64,000 bases of DNA. Source: JANWXR01 sp964608265. Lineage in GTDB: Bacteria; Chloroflexota; Anaerolineae; Anaerolineales; UBA6663. The translations under genes were made by a program, and so were the position numbers. Under the pieces are notes generated by a model. That model was not told the DNA's origin. It made no database searches and saw only the letters and a program-made list of their open reading frames with translations. Within the stretch, counting starts at the first letter, position 1, and every line of letters begins with the position of its first letter. Shown one piece after another: positions 6,479-15,062 of this stretch. The stretch covers positions 14,841-78,840 of the forward strand of contig CAZSNP010000015.1 in assembly GCA_964608265.1 (NCBI GenBank), given 5' to 3'.

Positions 6479-9100
6479 ATGTCTGACCTGCTCGCCTTTT
6501 TCGCCTGGTACCTCGCCGCCACCCTCGCCGGTGTCTGCGCGCTGCCGCTGGCCTTTCGCCTGTTTCACCTGCTGCCCGATCGCGGCTACACGTTTGCGCG
6601 ACCGCTCGGTCTGCTGGCCTCGGGCTATGCGTTCTGGATGTTGTGCACGCTGGGCTTCGTCCGCAACGATGCGGGCGGTGCAGTCACCGGCGCGCTGGTG
6701 GTGTTGGCGGCGGGCCTCGTCTGGCTCAACCGCGCCGGCCTGGCCGAACTGCGGCAGTGGCTGTGGGCCAACCGCGGCGTGGTGGGGCGGGTGGAGCTGG
6801 TGTTCGCGCTGGCCTTCGCGGGGTGGGCGGTGGTGCGCGCGTACAACCCCGAAATCCTCGGCACTGAAAAGCCGATGGATTTCATGTTTGTCAATTCCAT
6901 CCTGCGCAGCCCGGTCTTCCCGCCCGGCGATGCCTGGCTGTCGGGCCACACCATCAGTTATTACTACTTCGGCTATCTGCTCGTCGCCGCCCTGACGCAG
7001 GTGACCGGCGTGGCCTCGGCCGTGGCTTACAACCTCGCCCTCGCGCTGTTCTTCGCTCTCACCGCCACCGGCGCGCTCGGCGTGGCGATTAACCTGATCG
7101 CGCTGGCAAAAACGGAGGGGGCAAGAGGAACGAGTGAAGAGGGAAACGCCGCCCGCCTCGCGGCTCCCTCGTCCGCTTTCTGGCCCGCCCTCCTCGCGCC
7201 GTTGATGATCGTCGTCGCCGGCAACTGGTACGGCGTTCTCCACCTCGCTCACGCCAACGGCCTCGCGCACGATCTGCAAATCCCGGCTGTGTATTACGGC
7301 TTCGGCGACCTCGCCGCCGGGGAGTCGCCCGGCCCGCGCGTCGGGATGGTGAATGTGTGGACGTGGCTCGATCTGAAAGGGGCGAACGAACCGGTGGCCG
7401 CGCTGCCCGAACAGTGGACGTGGGACTCGGGTTTCTACTGGTGGTTCAACGGCGCGCGCGTCACCCACGACCGCAACCTCACCGGGCAGGAGACCGAGGC
7501 CATCACCGAGATGCCGGCCTTTTCGTTTATCCTCGGCGACCTGCACCCACATGTGATGGCGCTGCCGTTTGTCTTTCTGCCGATTGCGCTGGCCGTGCAG
7601 TGGATGTTGTGGGGGGCGGCGTGGGGGCAGGGCGCGGGGGAGTCGCCCACGGTTCACGCTTTGCGATTCAGGAACTTTCCGCGCGTCCCGATACTCCTCT
7701 CCGCGTTGTTGCTCGGCGCGCTGGCCTTCTTCAATACCTGGGATTTCCCGATCTACCTCTTCGTCGTCGTGCTTGCCTTCGCAGCCGGCCTCGGCCTGGC
7801 GTGGGGCTGGCAGGCTTTGCTGAAGAACTGGCTCTTCGTCGCCGCCTTTGCGCTGACCCTGACCGGGCTCGGCGTGGGGTTGTACCTGCCGTACTTCCTC
7901 ACCTTTCAATCGCAGGCCGGCGGCCTGCTGCCCAACCTCATCTGGCCGACGCGTTTTCAGCAAACGGTGGTGATGTTTTCGCACCTGCTCGTCGCCGTCG
8001 CGCTCTTCCTCGGCTGGCTGGCGGCGCGCCAGTGGCGACAACTCGACCGCAGCGCGGCGCTGTGGGCGGGCGGCGGGATGGTGGGCGTGCTGGTCTTCGT
8101 GCTGCTGGCCGTGGTCGTAGCGGCTTACCTAAACCCCGACCTCGCCAACTTCGCCTCCGGCTTCATCGCGCCGCTCACGGTCAGCGAGGCGTTGAGCCTC
8201 ACCCTGCAACGCCGGCTGATCGACTCGGTCACGGCCCTCGTCTGCGCCGTCGTCATCGGCCTCAGCGTCGGCCTCGGCGTCGCGGCGTTGCGCGCGCGCC
8301 CCTCGCCCAGCGGGGGAGGGGACGGGGGGGAGAGCGGGCCGCGGCCCCTCGCCGCTCCTTCCCTCCTCTTCGCCCTCATCCTCACCCTCACCGGCGCGCT
8401 GCTGCTCCTCGGGCCGGAGTTTCTGTATCTGCGCGATTACTTCGGCTATCGCATGAACACCATCTTCAAGTTCTATTTTCAAGCCTGGGTGGTGTGGGGA
8501 TTGGCGGGCGCGTTCGGGGTGTGGTATCTGTTTCAGCACGCGCGGCCCTCGGTGCGCGGCGCGGCCGGCGTTACCCTCGGGCTGGCGCTGGCGGCCAGCC
8601 TGGTGTACACCGTGACGGCGACGCTGAGCAAGACCAATCGCTTCGCTGGCCCACCCTCGCTCGATGGGATGGAGTTCTTCGCCCGCCAGCAAAGCGATGA
8701 TTGGCAGGCGATTCAATGGCTGAACGAGAACGCCCGTGACGGCGCGGTGGTGGCCGAGGCCATCGGCGGTTCGTATTCGCAGTTTGGCCGCATCGCCATG
8801 GGCACCGGCCTGCCGACGGTGATGGGGTGGGATTTCCATCAGCGGCAATGGCGCGGCAGCTACTACGACAACGTCGCCGGCCGTATCGGCGAGCTGGAGA
8901 AACTGTACCGGTCGCGTGATGTGACCGAGGTGCAAAGCATCATGGATGACCTCGGGATCGAATACGTCGTGCTCGGCGAACTCGAGCGACAGAAGTACGG
9001 CCCGATCAACCCGCAGAGGTTCGAGCAATTCATGCGACCGGTGTTTACGTCCGAGTCCGGCAACCTCACCCTCTTTCAGCGCGCCGGTGGAGTGCAATGA
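6479..9100 (+). CDS. YYY/DUF2298 family membrane protein
   Basis: An 873-residue multi-pass membrane protein of the DUF2298/TIGR03662 family and a shorter paralogue of the gene at 3-4247. Shared landmarks are ISYYYFGYLLVAAL (the YYY motif), AFSFILGDLHPHVMALPF, YRMNTIFKFYFQAW and the C-terminal GTGLPTVMGWDFHQRQWRG. It begins directly with the membrane part (MSDLLAFFAWYL) and lacks the GT-like N-terminus of its paralogue. The ATG at 6479 was chosen because earlier in-frame codons fall in the repeat arm. Two poorly conserved, charged insertions (near 7110-7165 and 8299-8333) sit between membrane segments, the second made of the CCCTC/GAGGG repeat dialect. It overlaps the next gene by four bases (ATGA), implying co-translation. 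A role in surface glycan or lipid-linked sugar transfer is inferred from context only. Confidence 0.88.
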   Translation: MSDLLAFFAWYLAATLAGVCALPLAFRLFHLLPDRGYTFARPLGLLASGYAFWMLCTLGFVRNDAGGAVTGALVVLAAGLVWLNRAGLAELRQWLWANRGVVGRVELVFALAFAGWAVVRAYNPEILGTEKPMDFMFVNSILRSPVFPPGDAWLSGHTISYYYFGYLLVAALTQVTGVASAVAYNLALALFFALTATGALGVAINLIALAKTEGARGTSEEGNAARLAAPSSAFWPALLAPLMIVVAGNWYGVLHLAHANGLAHDLQIPAVYYGFGDLAAGESPGPRVGMVNVWTWLDLKGANEPVAALPEQWTWDSGFYWWFNGARVTHDRNLTGQETEAITEMPAFSFILGDLHPHVMALPFVFLPIALAVQWMLWGAAWGQGAGESPTVHALRFRNFPRVPILLSALLLGALAFFNTWDFPIYLFVVVLAFAAGLGLAWGWQALLKNWLFVAAFALTLTGLGVGLYLPYFLTFQSQAGGLLPNLIWPTRFQQTVVMFSHLLVAVALFLGWLAARQWRQLDRSAALWAGGGMVGVLVFVLLAVVVAAYLNPDLANFASGFIAPLTVSEALSLTLQRRLIDSVTALVCAVVIGLSVGLGVAALRARPSPSGGGDGGESGPRPLAAPSLLFALILTLTGALLLLGPEFLYLRDYFGYRMNTIFKFYFQAWVVWGLAGAFGVWYLFQHARPSVRGAAGVTLGLALAASLVYTVTATLSKTNRFAGPPSLDGMEFFARQQSDDWQAIQWLNENARDGAVVAEAIGGSYSQFGRIAMGTGLPTVMGWDFHQRQWRGSYYDNVAGRIGELEKLYRSRDVTEVQSIMDDLGIEYVVLGELERQKYGPINPQRFEQFMRPVFTSESGNLTLFQRAGGVQ
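8299..8333. repeat. In-frame 'CCCTCGCCC...GGGGGAGGGG' repeat
   Basis: A GC-rich palindromic stretch (CCCCTCGCCC-ag-CGGGGGAGGGG) of the CCCTCACC/CTCTCCC dialect. It is translated in frame as a Pro/Ser/Gly-rich loop. Confidence 0.6.
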
Positions 9101-10899
9101 TGGCCGATTTATCCGTTGGGCGCCCGGCGCCCGCTGTGCAGTGGCGCTCGCTCATCACCATCGAGGTGGCGCTGTATCTCGCCTGCTTCGCGCTGGCCGC
9201 CGGTCTGCGCTGCCTCAACCTCGGGCTGCACCCGCTGAACGACGCCGAGGCGCGCGAGGCCCTGAGCGTGCTGCGTTTTCTGCGCGGCCAGCCCGCCGAT
9301 CTGCCCGCCAGCCCGGCCTACTTTTTCTTCACCTACTTCGAGTTCCTCCTCCTCGGCGCGAATACATTTGGCGCGCGCTTCATCCCGGCCCTGGCCGGAT
9401 CGTTGCTGGCGCTCACCCCGTGGTTCTTCCGCGACCTGTTGGGTCGCAGCGCGGCGCTGGCGACCTCGGCGCTGCTGGCGATTTCGAGCGGCCTCATCGC
9501 CGCCTCGCGCACGAGCGACGGCACACTGCTCACGCTGCTGGCGCTGCTGATCGTGCTGGCGCTGCTGCGGCGGGAGGGCCGCTCAGCGCTGTTCGGCGCA
9601 GCGGTGGCGCTCGGGTTCGCCATCTCGGGCGGGGCGGCCTTCTTCACCGGGGCGTTGTTGCTCGCGTTGACGACGGTGCTGTTCGCGCGCGCCTACGCCG
9701 GTGAGGCGCTGCAACGCCTCGCCGAGCGAGTGCGGGCTGAGGCCTGGCCGGTGCTCGGCGCACTGGCGCTCACCGTCCTCGTCGTCAGCACCGTCGGCGT
9801 CATCTATCGCGCGGGCCTCGGCGCGCTCGGCAACAGCGCGGTGAGTTGGCTGCAGGGCTTCGGCCTCAACGCCGAGGGCCGGTCGGTGTTCGTCATCCCC
9901 GTCTTCCTCATCGCTTACGAGCCGTTGCTGCTGATCTTCGGCCTGCTCGGTGCGGTGCGCGCCTTTCTGCGCCACAACGCGGCCGGGCAGATCGTCGCCG
10001 CCTTCGCGCTGCTCGCCTTCATGTTCGTCGTCGCCTACTCCGGGCGCGAGATCGTGGATGTGGTCTGGCTGATCGTGCCGTTGGCAGCGCTGGCCGGCAC
10101 GACGTTCGCCGAGTTGCTGGAGGCCAACTTCACCCGCGACGAGTGGCCGCCGACCGGCGCGCTCGTCGCGGTGCTCGTCATCATCCTGGGCTTCGCGTCA
10201 ATCAAGATGCTGCAATTCGGCGAAGCCGTGCGCCTCAACCCGGCGCTGCTGCAAGCGGTGCCGGGCGGCGGGCTGATCGCCGACGCGGCCGGTTTAATTC
10301 TGGCGGTGCTGGCGCTGTCCGTGGCGGTGCTGGTGGTGTACCTGTTCGCCGCGGGCTGGTCGGCGCGGGCGGCTCGCCTCGGCGCGACGCTCACCGCGGC
10401 GGCGGTGCTGGGCCTCGTCACGCTCGGCGCGGGCTGGGGCCTCGCGCAGGTGCGGCCCACCGAGCCGGTGGAGTTGTGGTGGCCGAGGCCCGCCTCCGAT
10501 GGCGTCAACCGCCTCGTGACCACGTTGCGCCATGTCTCGGATATGGCCGTCGGCAACGAGTACGAGATCGATGTGACGGTGCAGGCCGGGCCGGACGGCG
10601 CGCTGGCCTGGGCGCTGCGCGATTTTCGCAAGGCCACTTTCGTTTCGGATTCGAGCGCCTTTATCACCAGCCGCGCCGTCATCACACCGCTGGAGCAGAA
10701 CAACCCCGAACTCGGGCAGGCGTATGCCGGGCAGGCCTTTGATCTGTATCACTATTGGTTTCCTGAGAACCTGTTCTTCAGCGAACAACTCGATTGGCTG
10801 GCGTTCCGGCGCGCGCCGGCGGCCTCACCGGTGCAGTCCGAGCGCATCATCCTGTGGGTACGGCAGGACGTGCAGCAGCTCAACTCAGCGCAACCCTGA
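9097..10899 (+). CDS. TIGR03663-type membrane glycosyltransferase (GT-C, Agl23-like)
   Basis: A 600-residue protein with about 11-13 hydrophobic segments, resembling the PMT/GT39 superfamily and specifically the TIGR03663 family. That family is typically found beside TIGR03662 (YYY) proteins in Chloroflexota and archaea, as here. The first extracytoplasmic loop contains HPLNDAEAREAL, where the Asp-x-Glu pair matches the acidic catalytic motif of GT-C enzymes. The C-terminal part (after residue 460) is a soluble extracytoplasmic domain. The start codon overlaps the stop of the YYY gene (ATGA), so the two are almost certainly co-expressed. It is probably a lipid-linked sugar transferase working outside the membrane; donor and acceptor are unknown. 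Confidence 0.8.
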   Translation: MMADLSVGRPAPAVQWRSLITIEVALYLACFALAAGLRCLNLGLHPLNDAEAREALSVLRFLRGQPADLPASPAYFFFTYFEFLLLGANTFGARFIPALAGSLLALTPWFFRDLLGRSAALATSALLAISSGLIAASRTSDGTLLTLLALLIVLALLRREGRSALFGAAVALGFAISGGAAFFTGALLLALTTVLFARAYAGEALQRLAERVRAEAWPVLGALALTVLVVSTVGVIYRAGLGALGNSAVSWLQGFGLNAEGRSVFVIPVFLIAYEPLLLIFGLLGAVRAFLRHNAAGQIVAAFALLAFMFVVAYSGREIVDVVWLIVPLAALAGTTFAELLEANFTRDEWPPTGALVAVLVIILGFASIKMLQFGEAVRLNPALLQAVPGGGLIADAAGLILAVLALSVAVLVVYLFAAGWSARAARLGATLTAAAVLGLVTLGAGWGLAQVRPTEPVELWWPRPASDGVNRLVTTLRHVSDMAVGNEYEIDVTVQAGPDGALAWALRDFRKATFVSDSSAFITSRAVITPLEQNNPELGQAYAGQAFDLYHYWFPENLFFSEQLDWLAFRRAPAASPVQSERIILWVRQDVQQLNSAQP

Positions 10900-10910
10900 A
10901 CGGAGGGTGG

Positions 10911-10969
10911 CGCGTGTCGAAGTGGCGGAGTGTCACGCCTGGCGGAGGACACTCGACACCGGACACGCG
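10911..10969. repeat. Palindromic 'GTGTCGAAGTG...GACACTCGACACC' repeat
   Basis: A left arm of degenerate GTGTCGA words (10911-10934) is followed by an inverted arm GACACTCGACACCGGACACG (from 10948). It fills nearly the whole space between the glycosyltransferase stop and the cmk start. Confidence 0.7.
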
Positions 10970-10980
10970 CCCCGTGCTTA

Positions 10981-11661
10981 GTGCCCTTCCCCAGCATCAT
11001 CGCCATTGACGGCCCGGTCGCCTCGGGCAAATCGACCGTGGGCAAACAACTGGCCGATGAGCTGGGCTATTTGTTCTTCGATACCGGCGTGATGTATCGC
11101 GCGCTGACGTATCTCGCGCTGCGCGACCGGGTGCCGCTCGACGACCACCGCGCGCTGGCGCTGTACACGGTGCGCGCCCACATTGACGTGCGCCCGCCGA
11201 CGGTGGCCGATGGCCGCGATTGCACCGTGCTGACCGAGGGCGAGGAAGACATCACCTGGGACTTGCGCTCGAAGGAAGTGGAAGATCAGGTCTCGGTGGT
11301 GGCCGCCGTGCCCGAGGTGCGCCGCCTCCTCACCGGGCGGATGCGCCGGGTGGGGCTGCGCGGCCAGGTGGTGATGGTGGGCCGCGACGTCGGCACCGTC
11401 ATCCTGCCGGAGGCCGATTGCAAAATCTACCTCACCGCCACGGTCGAGGCGCGGGCGCGCCGCCGCGCTGAGGACGCCAAAGGCACCGGCGCGCTCCGTT
11501 CCTATGAGGAGATCCTGGCCAACCTGCGCGAGCGCGACCACATCGACTCGTCGCGCGCGACCGCACCGCTCAAGCGCGCCGCCGACGCCAGCCTCATTGA
11601 CACCACCGACCTCAGCCTGGCCGAAGTCGTGGCCGCGATCCGCCGGCGCCTGACGCCGTAA
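10981..11661 (+). CDS. cmk: Cytidylate kinase
   Basis: A 226-residue (d)CMP kinase that phosphorylates CMP and dCMP with ATP in pyrimidine nucleotide salvage. The P-loop is AIDGPVASGKSTVGKQL near residue 8-24. FDTGVMYRALT and the GRDVGTVILPEADCKIYLTA segment (NMP-binding region) follow, with RERDHIDSSRATAPLKRAADA near the end, all typical of Cmk. The GTG at 10981 is taken as start because it leaves a standard N-terminus (MPFPSIIAIDGP); the open frame extends upstream to 10930 but only through repeat sequence. No clear Shine-Dalgarno is visible. The plsC-like gene follows on the same strand. Confidence 0.92.
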   Translation: MPFPSIIAIDGPVASGKSTVGKQLADELGYLFFDTGVMYRALTYLALRDRVPLDDHRALALYTVRAHIDVRPPTVADGRDCTVLTEGEEDITWDLRSKEVEDQVSVVAAVPEVRRLLTGRMRRVGLRGQVVMVGRDVGTVILPEADCKIYLTATVEARARRRAEDAKGTGALRSYEEILANLRERDHIDSSRATAPLKRAADASLIDTTDLSLAEVVAAIRRRLTP

Positions 11662-11684
11662 GCCCGTGTGCTAAACTTATCCGC

Positions 11685-11707
11685 GTTCGAACGTTCGGCG
11701 TTCGAAC
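11685..11707. promoter_or_regulatory. Perfect inverted repeat between cmk and plsC
   Basis: GTTCGAACG-ttcgg-CGTTCGAAC has 9-bp arms with a 5-base loop and ends 6 bases before the plsC-like ATG. There is no U-tract, so it is a poor terminator; it could be an operator or a hairpin at the translation start. Function not known. Confidence 0.5.
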
Positions 11708-11713
11708 GCCACT

Positions 11714-12460
11714 ATGACTCGTGAAAACTCCGTGGCGGGCGCGCTGACCGCGCGCCGCAAAGTCTACGATCACGCCGCGCACGAGGGCACGCGCCGCGTG
11801 TTGCGCTGGCTCATCACCCACATCGGCTGGCGCTTTCTGGCCCGCATTGATCACACCCGCATCCGCGGCGTGGAGCAGCTGCCGGCGACCGGCCCGGCCC
11901 TGCTCATGATCAACCACATCGCCTTCCTCGACCCGGTCGTGGTGCTTGGGAATCTACCGCGCAACGTCGTGCCGATGGCCAAGGCTGAGGTGCATAACTT
12001 GCCGGTGTGGGGGTTCTTCACCCGGCTGTGGGATGTGATCCCGGTGCGGCGCGGTGAGTTGGATCGCAAGGCGCTCGAACATGCGCTGGCGGTGTTGCGG
12101 GCGGGCGAGGTGGTGCTGATCGCCCCCGAAGCGACGCGGCATGCGACGCTGGAGCAGGGGCGGGAGGGCGTGGCCTACCTCGCGCACAAGAGCGGCGCGC
12201 CGGTGGTGCCGGTGGCGGTGTTCTCCACGCCCGGCTATCCCACCCTCGTCGGGCCGTGGAACGCCGACAAGCCCGGCGCCTACTTTCACATAGGCCGGCC
12301 CTTTCGCTTCAAGCCCGTCGCCGGCCGCGTGGCGCGCGAACACCTGCGGTTGATGACGGATGAGGCGATGTACGTCCTGGCCGCCATGCTGCCCGAGGAG
12401 CGGCGCGGCTATTACGCCGACCTCGCCCGCGCGACGACCGACACCATCGAGTTCCCGTAG
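11714..12460 (+). CDS. 1-acyl-sn-glycerol-3-phosphate acyltransferase (PlsC-like)
   Basis: A 248-residue member of the LPLAT/PlsC family, which transfers an acyl group to lysophosphatidate to make phosphatidate in membrane lipid synthesis. Seen: the catalytic NHx4D box as NHIAFLDP near residue 64, the RNVVPMAKAEVHN region, and APEATRH in place of the more common FPEGTR block. There is no long transmembrane anchor, so it is probably a peripheral membrane enzyme. The ATG at 11714 has no clear ribosome binding site and directly follows the inverted repeat. Cmk followed by PlsC is a common bacterial pairing. Substrate preference is not readable from sequence. Confidence 0.85.
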   Translation: MTRENSVAGALTARRKVYDHAAHEGTRRVLRWLITHIGWRFLARIDHTRIRGVEQLPATGPALLMINHIAFLDPVVVLGNLPRNVVPMAKAEVHNLPVWGFFTRLWDVIPVRRGELDRKALEHALAVLRAGEVVLIAPEATRHATLEQGREGVAYLAHKSGAPVVPVAVFSTPGYPTLVGPWNADKPGAYFHIGRPFRFKPVAGRVAREHLRLMTDEAMYVLAAMLPEERRGYYADLARATTDTIEFP

Positions 12461-12506
12461 AGGCGATCCGCCGGTTCGCCTCACCCGCTAACGAAAGGAG
12501 ACTGCA

Positions 12507-12722
12507 ATGGCCGACAGTGTTTACAAGATCATCGAATTGGTGGGCACCAGCAGCGAGTCGTGGGAGACGGCGGCGAAGAACGCGGTCGAAATGGCGGCCA
12601 AGTCGTTGCGCGACCTGCGCATCGCCGAGGTGGCCGACCTCGACCTGCAGATCGAGGACGGCAAGGTCGTCGCCTACCGCGCCAGGGTCAAGCTCTCCTT
12701 CAAGTACCACGACAAAGACTAA
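12507..12722 (+). CDS. Dodecin family flavin-binding protein
   Basis: A 71-residue dodecin, a small protein that assembles into a hollow dodecamer storing riboflavin, FMN or FAD. The sequence MADSVYKIIELVGTSSESWE, then AAKNAVEMAAKSLRDLRIAEV and the C-terminal YRARVKLSFKYHDKD are characteristic; Trp24 is at the position of the flavin-stacking tryptophan of bacterial dodecins. The ATG at 12507 is preceded by a strong AAAGGAGA site. It stands alone between the acyltransferase and the DUF512 gene. Confidence 0.93.
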   Translation: MADSVYKIIELVGTSSESWETAAKNAVEMAAKSLRDLRIAEVADLDLQIEDGKVVAYRARVKLSFKYHDKD

Positions 12723-12870
12723 GCGCCCTTGACGGGATCGGCGACTGTCACCGGCTGCTGCCACTCGGCTATCCCCAAAACCTGGTTGCTCCGCGACAGT
12801 CACCGGCCACATCATGACAGCCCACAACCGCCCGGTCTACCCGGCGCGGGCGATGGAATGTTGAGTCGGG

Positions 12871-14337
12871 ATGTCTGCCCTCACCTTTCACGAAACCGAA
12901 CCGAAGACTTACGCGGGCATCCTCCAGGCAGTGGAACCCGGCTCGCTCGCGGCGGCCATGGGCCTGCAACCCGGCGACGAGGTGCTCGCCGTCAACGGCC
13001 ACGCCGTCGCCGATGTGATTGACGTGCAGTTCTACGCGGCCGAAGACGAAGTCGAAATCGCCTACCGCCGCAACGGCCAGTCATCCGTCATCCGTCATCA
13101 GCGCCCCGCCGGCCAACCGCTCGGCCTGACCTTCACCCACCCCACCTTCGACATTGACATCCGCCGCTGCAACAACCTGTGCCCGTTTTGCTTTGTGTTG
13201 CAGACCGCGCCGCGCCTGCGCCGCACGCTGTACATCAAAGACGACGACTATCGCTACTCCTTCCTCTACGGCCACTACGTCACGCTGACCAATTTGAGCG
13301 AGCATGACTGGGGGCGCATCGAAGAGCAACATCTTTCGCCGCTGTACGTGTCGGTGCATTCCACCGACCTCGAGAACCGCCGCGCCTGTCTGGCGAACAA
13401 AGCCGCGCCCGACATCCTGCAACAATTGCGCTGGCTGGCCGAACGTAACATCGAGACGCATACCCAACTCGTCATCACGCCCGGATTGAACGACGGTGAA
13501 TGGATGGAGAAAAGCCTGCGCGACCTCGCGGAGTTGTATCCGGCGGTGAAGAGTGTGAGCGTGGTGCCGGTCGGGCTGACCCGACATCACAAATACGGGA
13601 GGCGGCCACACACGGTGGCGGAGGCGCGCGCGGTGCTGGAGGCGGTCAGCCGCTGGCAGGCGGAATTCCGCGACCGCTTCGGCGTCCGTTTCGCCTATCC
13701 CACCGACGAGTGGTTCCTCCTCACCGGCGCCCCCATCCCGCCGAAAAAATACTACGACGGCCTCGCGCTCGAGGAGAACGGATTGGGGATGGTGCGCGGG
13801 TTTTTGGAGGAGTGGCGGAAGTCGCAACGCGAGTTGCGCATGGGTATGAGGGAGGCGAGAGGCGGGCTGAGGGCCCTCAGCCCGCCTCTCCCCTCCCTCC
13901 TCGGTCGCCAGGCCACTCTCGTCACTGCCAGCCTGTTCGCGCCCACGCTGGCGAAGGCGGCGCGCGAATTCGATGCGCTGGCCGGCACGCGGCTCGAAGT
14001 GGCGCCGGTGTTGAACGAACGGCTCGGGCACACGATCACGGTGGCCGGGCTGCTGATGGGCGCGGACATCCTTGCCCAACTGAAGGAGCGTGAGTTGGGC
14101 GACTTCGTCGTGCTGCCGCGCGTGATGTTCGATCATCCCGACGGCATCAGCCTCGACGACCTCGCGCCGCTGACGATTGCCCGGCAACTGCGCCGTCCAG
14201 TGTTCCTCGCCGATGCGCTGGGCGACGTGCTCGATGCCTTCACTGGCCGCAACGCGCTGGCCTTCGACCCGGTCAATCCCACCCGCGCTCCGCAACCTAT
14301 GAAGCAGGGCGGCTGGGCGGTGGAGAAGTACCTGTGA
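12871..14337 (+). CDS. DUF512 domain radical SAM-type protein with N-terminal PDZ
   Basis: A 488-residue protein of the PDZ/radical-SAM-like/DUF512 family ('putative Fe-S oxidoreductase'), whose reaction is not established. The N-terminus (residues 1-60) is a PDZ-like domain with GSLAAAMGLQPGDEVLAVNG. A cysteine cluster follows as RRCNNLCPFCFVLQ near residue 100-115, matching the unusual spacing of this family's iron-sulfur site. The C-terminal third is DUF512. It is likely cytoplasmic. Two in-frame repeat insertions are visible: GTCATCC words at 13080-13100 and a 52-bp near-perfect palindrome at 13848-13899. The ATG at 12871 lacks a clear Shine-Dalgarno. The 150 bp upstream contain two copies of a GCGACnGTCACCGG word but no gene. 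Confidence 0.85.
   Translation: MSALTFHETEPKTYAGILQAVEPGSLAAAMGLQPGDEVLAVNGHAVADVIDVQFYAAEDEVEIAYRRNGQSSVIRHQRPAGQPLGLTFTHPTFDIDIRRCNNLCPFCFVLQTAPRLRRTLYIKDDDYRYSFLYGHYVTLTNLSEHDWGRIEEQHLSPLYVSVHSTDLENRRACLANKAAPDILQQLRWLAERNIETHTQLVITPGLNDGEWMEKSLRDLAELYPAVKSVSVVPVGLTRHHKYGRRPHTVAEARAVLEAVSRWQAEFRDRFGVRFAYPTDEWFLLTGAPIPPKKYYDGLALEENGLGMVRGFLEEWRKSQRELRMGMREARGGLRALSPPLPSLLGRQATLVTASLFAPTLAKAAREFDALAGTRLEVAPVLNERLGHTITVAGLLMGADILAQLKERELGDFVVLPRVMFDHPDGISLDDLAPLTIARQLRRPVFLADALGDVLDAFTGRNALAFDPVNPTRAPQPMKQGGWAVEKYL
13848..13899. repeat. 52-bp palindrome inside the DUF512 gene
   Basis: The centre is a perfect 30-bp palindrome with no loop (GAGGCGGGCTGAGGG and its exact complement). With the outer GAGGGAGGCGA/TCCCCTCCCTC arms there is one mismatch in 26 pairs. 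It is translated in frame within the host protein, between the cysteine-cluster region and DUF512. Confidence 0.85.
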
Positions 14338-14428
14338 GGGCGACGCCTCCTTGTCGCTGAATCGTCAGACACGGTCTCGGGATAGCGGCCTATACTCCTC
14401 CTGGTACAAATCATCACAGGAGAATGCA

Positions 14429-14719
14429 ATGAACGCAGCAACTACAGGTGCAATAGTGGCCGCCGCGGCCGCCAAAGCGAATGCCATCAAAGCGTCTGGC
14501 GTTATCGTGGAGGTTGAGCCTGAAACGTTCCAGGCGTTGCTCGCCGAAAGCTCACAGGGGATGGTGGTTACGGCGACTGGCGGCGTTTTCTCCACCCACT
14601 ACCGGTATCTCACCTCCATCTCAGGCCTGGCTTTTTTCACCAGGAGCAAGGCGGAACTCAAGCTGCCGGAGGGCGTGCGGTTGATCGCGGCCAAATCCAT
14701 CTGGGTGCCGGAAGTTTGA
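14429..14719 (+). CDS. Small hypothetical protein
   Basis: A 96-residue protein not recognised as a known family. The ATG at 14429 has a good ACAGGAGA site eight bases upstream, which supports a real gene. It begins MNAATTGAIVAAAAAKANAI, an Ala-rich helix-forming stretch, followed by a small predicted alpha/beta domain (VIVEVEPETFQALLAESSQG, then a hydrophobic YLTSISGLAFFTRS). There is no signal peptide or cysteine. The 3' side is the nested inverted repeat and no operon partner is visible. Real coding is likely from the ribosome site and codon use; function unknown. Confidence 0.65.
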   Translation: MNAATTGAIVAAAAAKANAIKASGVIVEVEPETFQALLAESSQGMVVTATGGVFSTHYRYLTSISGLAFFTRSKAELKLPEGVRLIAAKSIWVPEV

Positions 14720-14752
14720 TCGCCCGCCATAACCGATGAAGCCGGGCGGTGC

Positions 14753-14865
14753 CAGGGCGTGTGCAAAGTCGCCGAGTCCGCCCTCACCCCCCGGACCTCT
14801 CCCAGCGGGAGAGGGCAGCGGTGAGGGCGAAACGTCGGCATCGTTTGGACTTTGCACACGCCCTG
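14753..14865. repeat. Triply nested inverted repeat (113 bp)
   Basis: The outer stem is a perfect 18-bp inverted repeat, CAGGGCGTGTGCAAAGTC at 14753-14770 and its complement at 14848-14865. Inside is CGCCCTCACC (14779-14788) with GGTGAGGGCG (14820-14829). Inside that is CCTCTCCC-agc-GGGAGAGG. The inner two levels belong to the CCCTCACC/CTCTCCC dialect found elsewhere, so one palindrome may have inserted into another. No coding sequence. Confidence 0.85.
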
Positions 14866-14921
14866 CGGGCGGTGGAGAAGTATCTTTAGCTGGCCCCAGA
14901 TTCCTATTACAATAACCGCCC

Positions 14922-15021
14922 NNNNNNNNNNNNNNNNNNNNNNNNNNNNNNNNNNNNNNNNNNNNNNNNNNNNNNNNNNNNNNNNNNNNNNNNNNNNNNN
15001 NNNNNNNNNNNNNNNNNNNNN
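14922..15021. other. Scaffold gap of 100 N that is probably not real
   Basis: Exactly 100 N lie between two identical 55-base copies (14867-14921 and 15022-15076). The pattern is that of two contigs overlapping by one 55-mer and joined with a fixed spacer. The true sequence probably has a single copy and no gap, so downstream coordinates are inflated by 155. Confidence 0.85.
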
Positions 15022-15062
15022 GGGCGGTGGAGAAGTATCTTTAGCTGGCCCCAGATTCCTAT

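Noticed and set aside
11685..11707. Intrinsic terminator after cmk
   Set aside because: The hairpin is perfect but has no U-tract and ends six bases before the next ATG; it is listed as a regulatory dyad instead.
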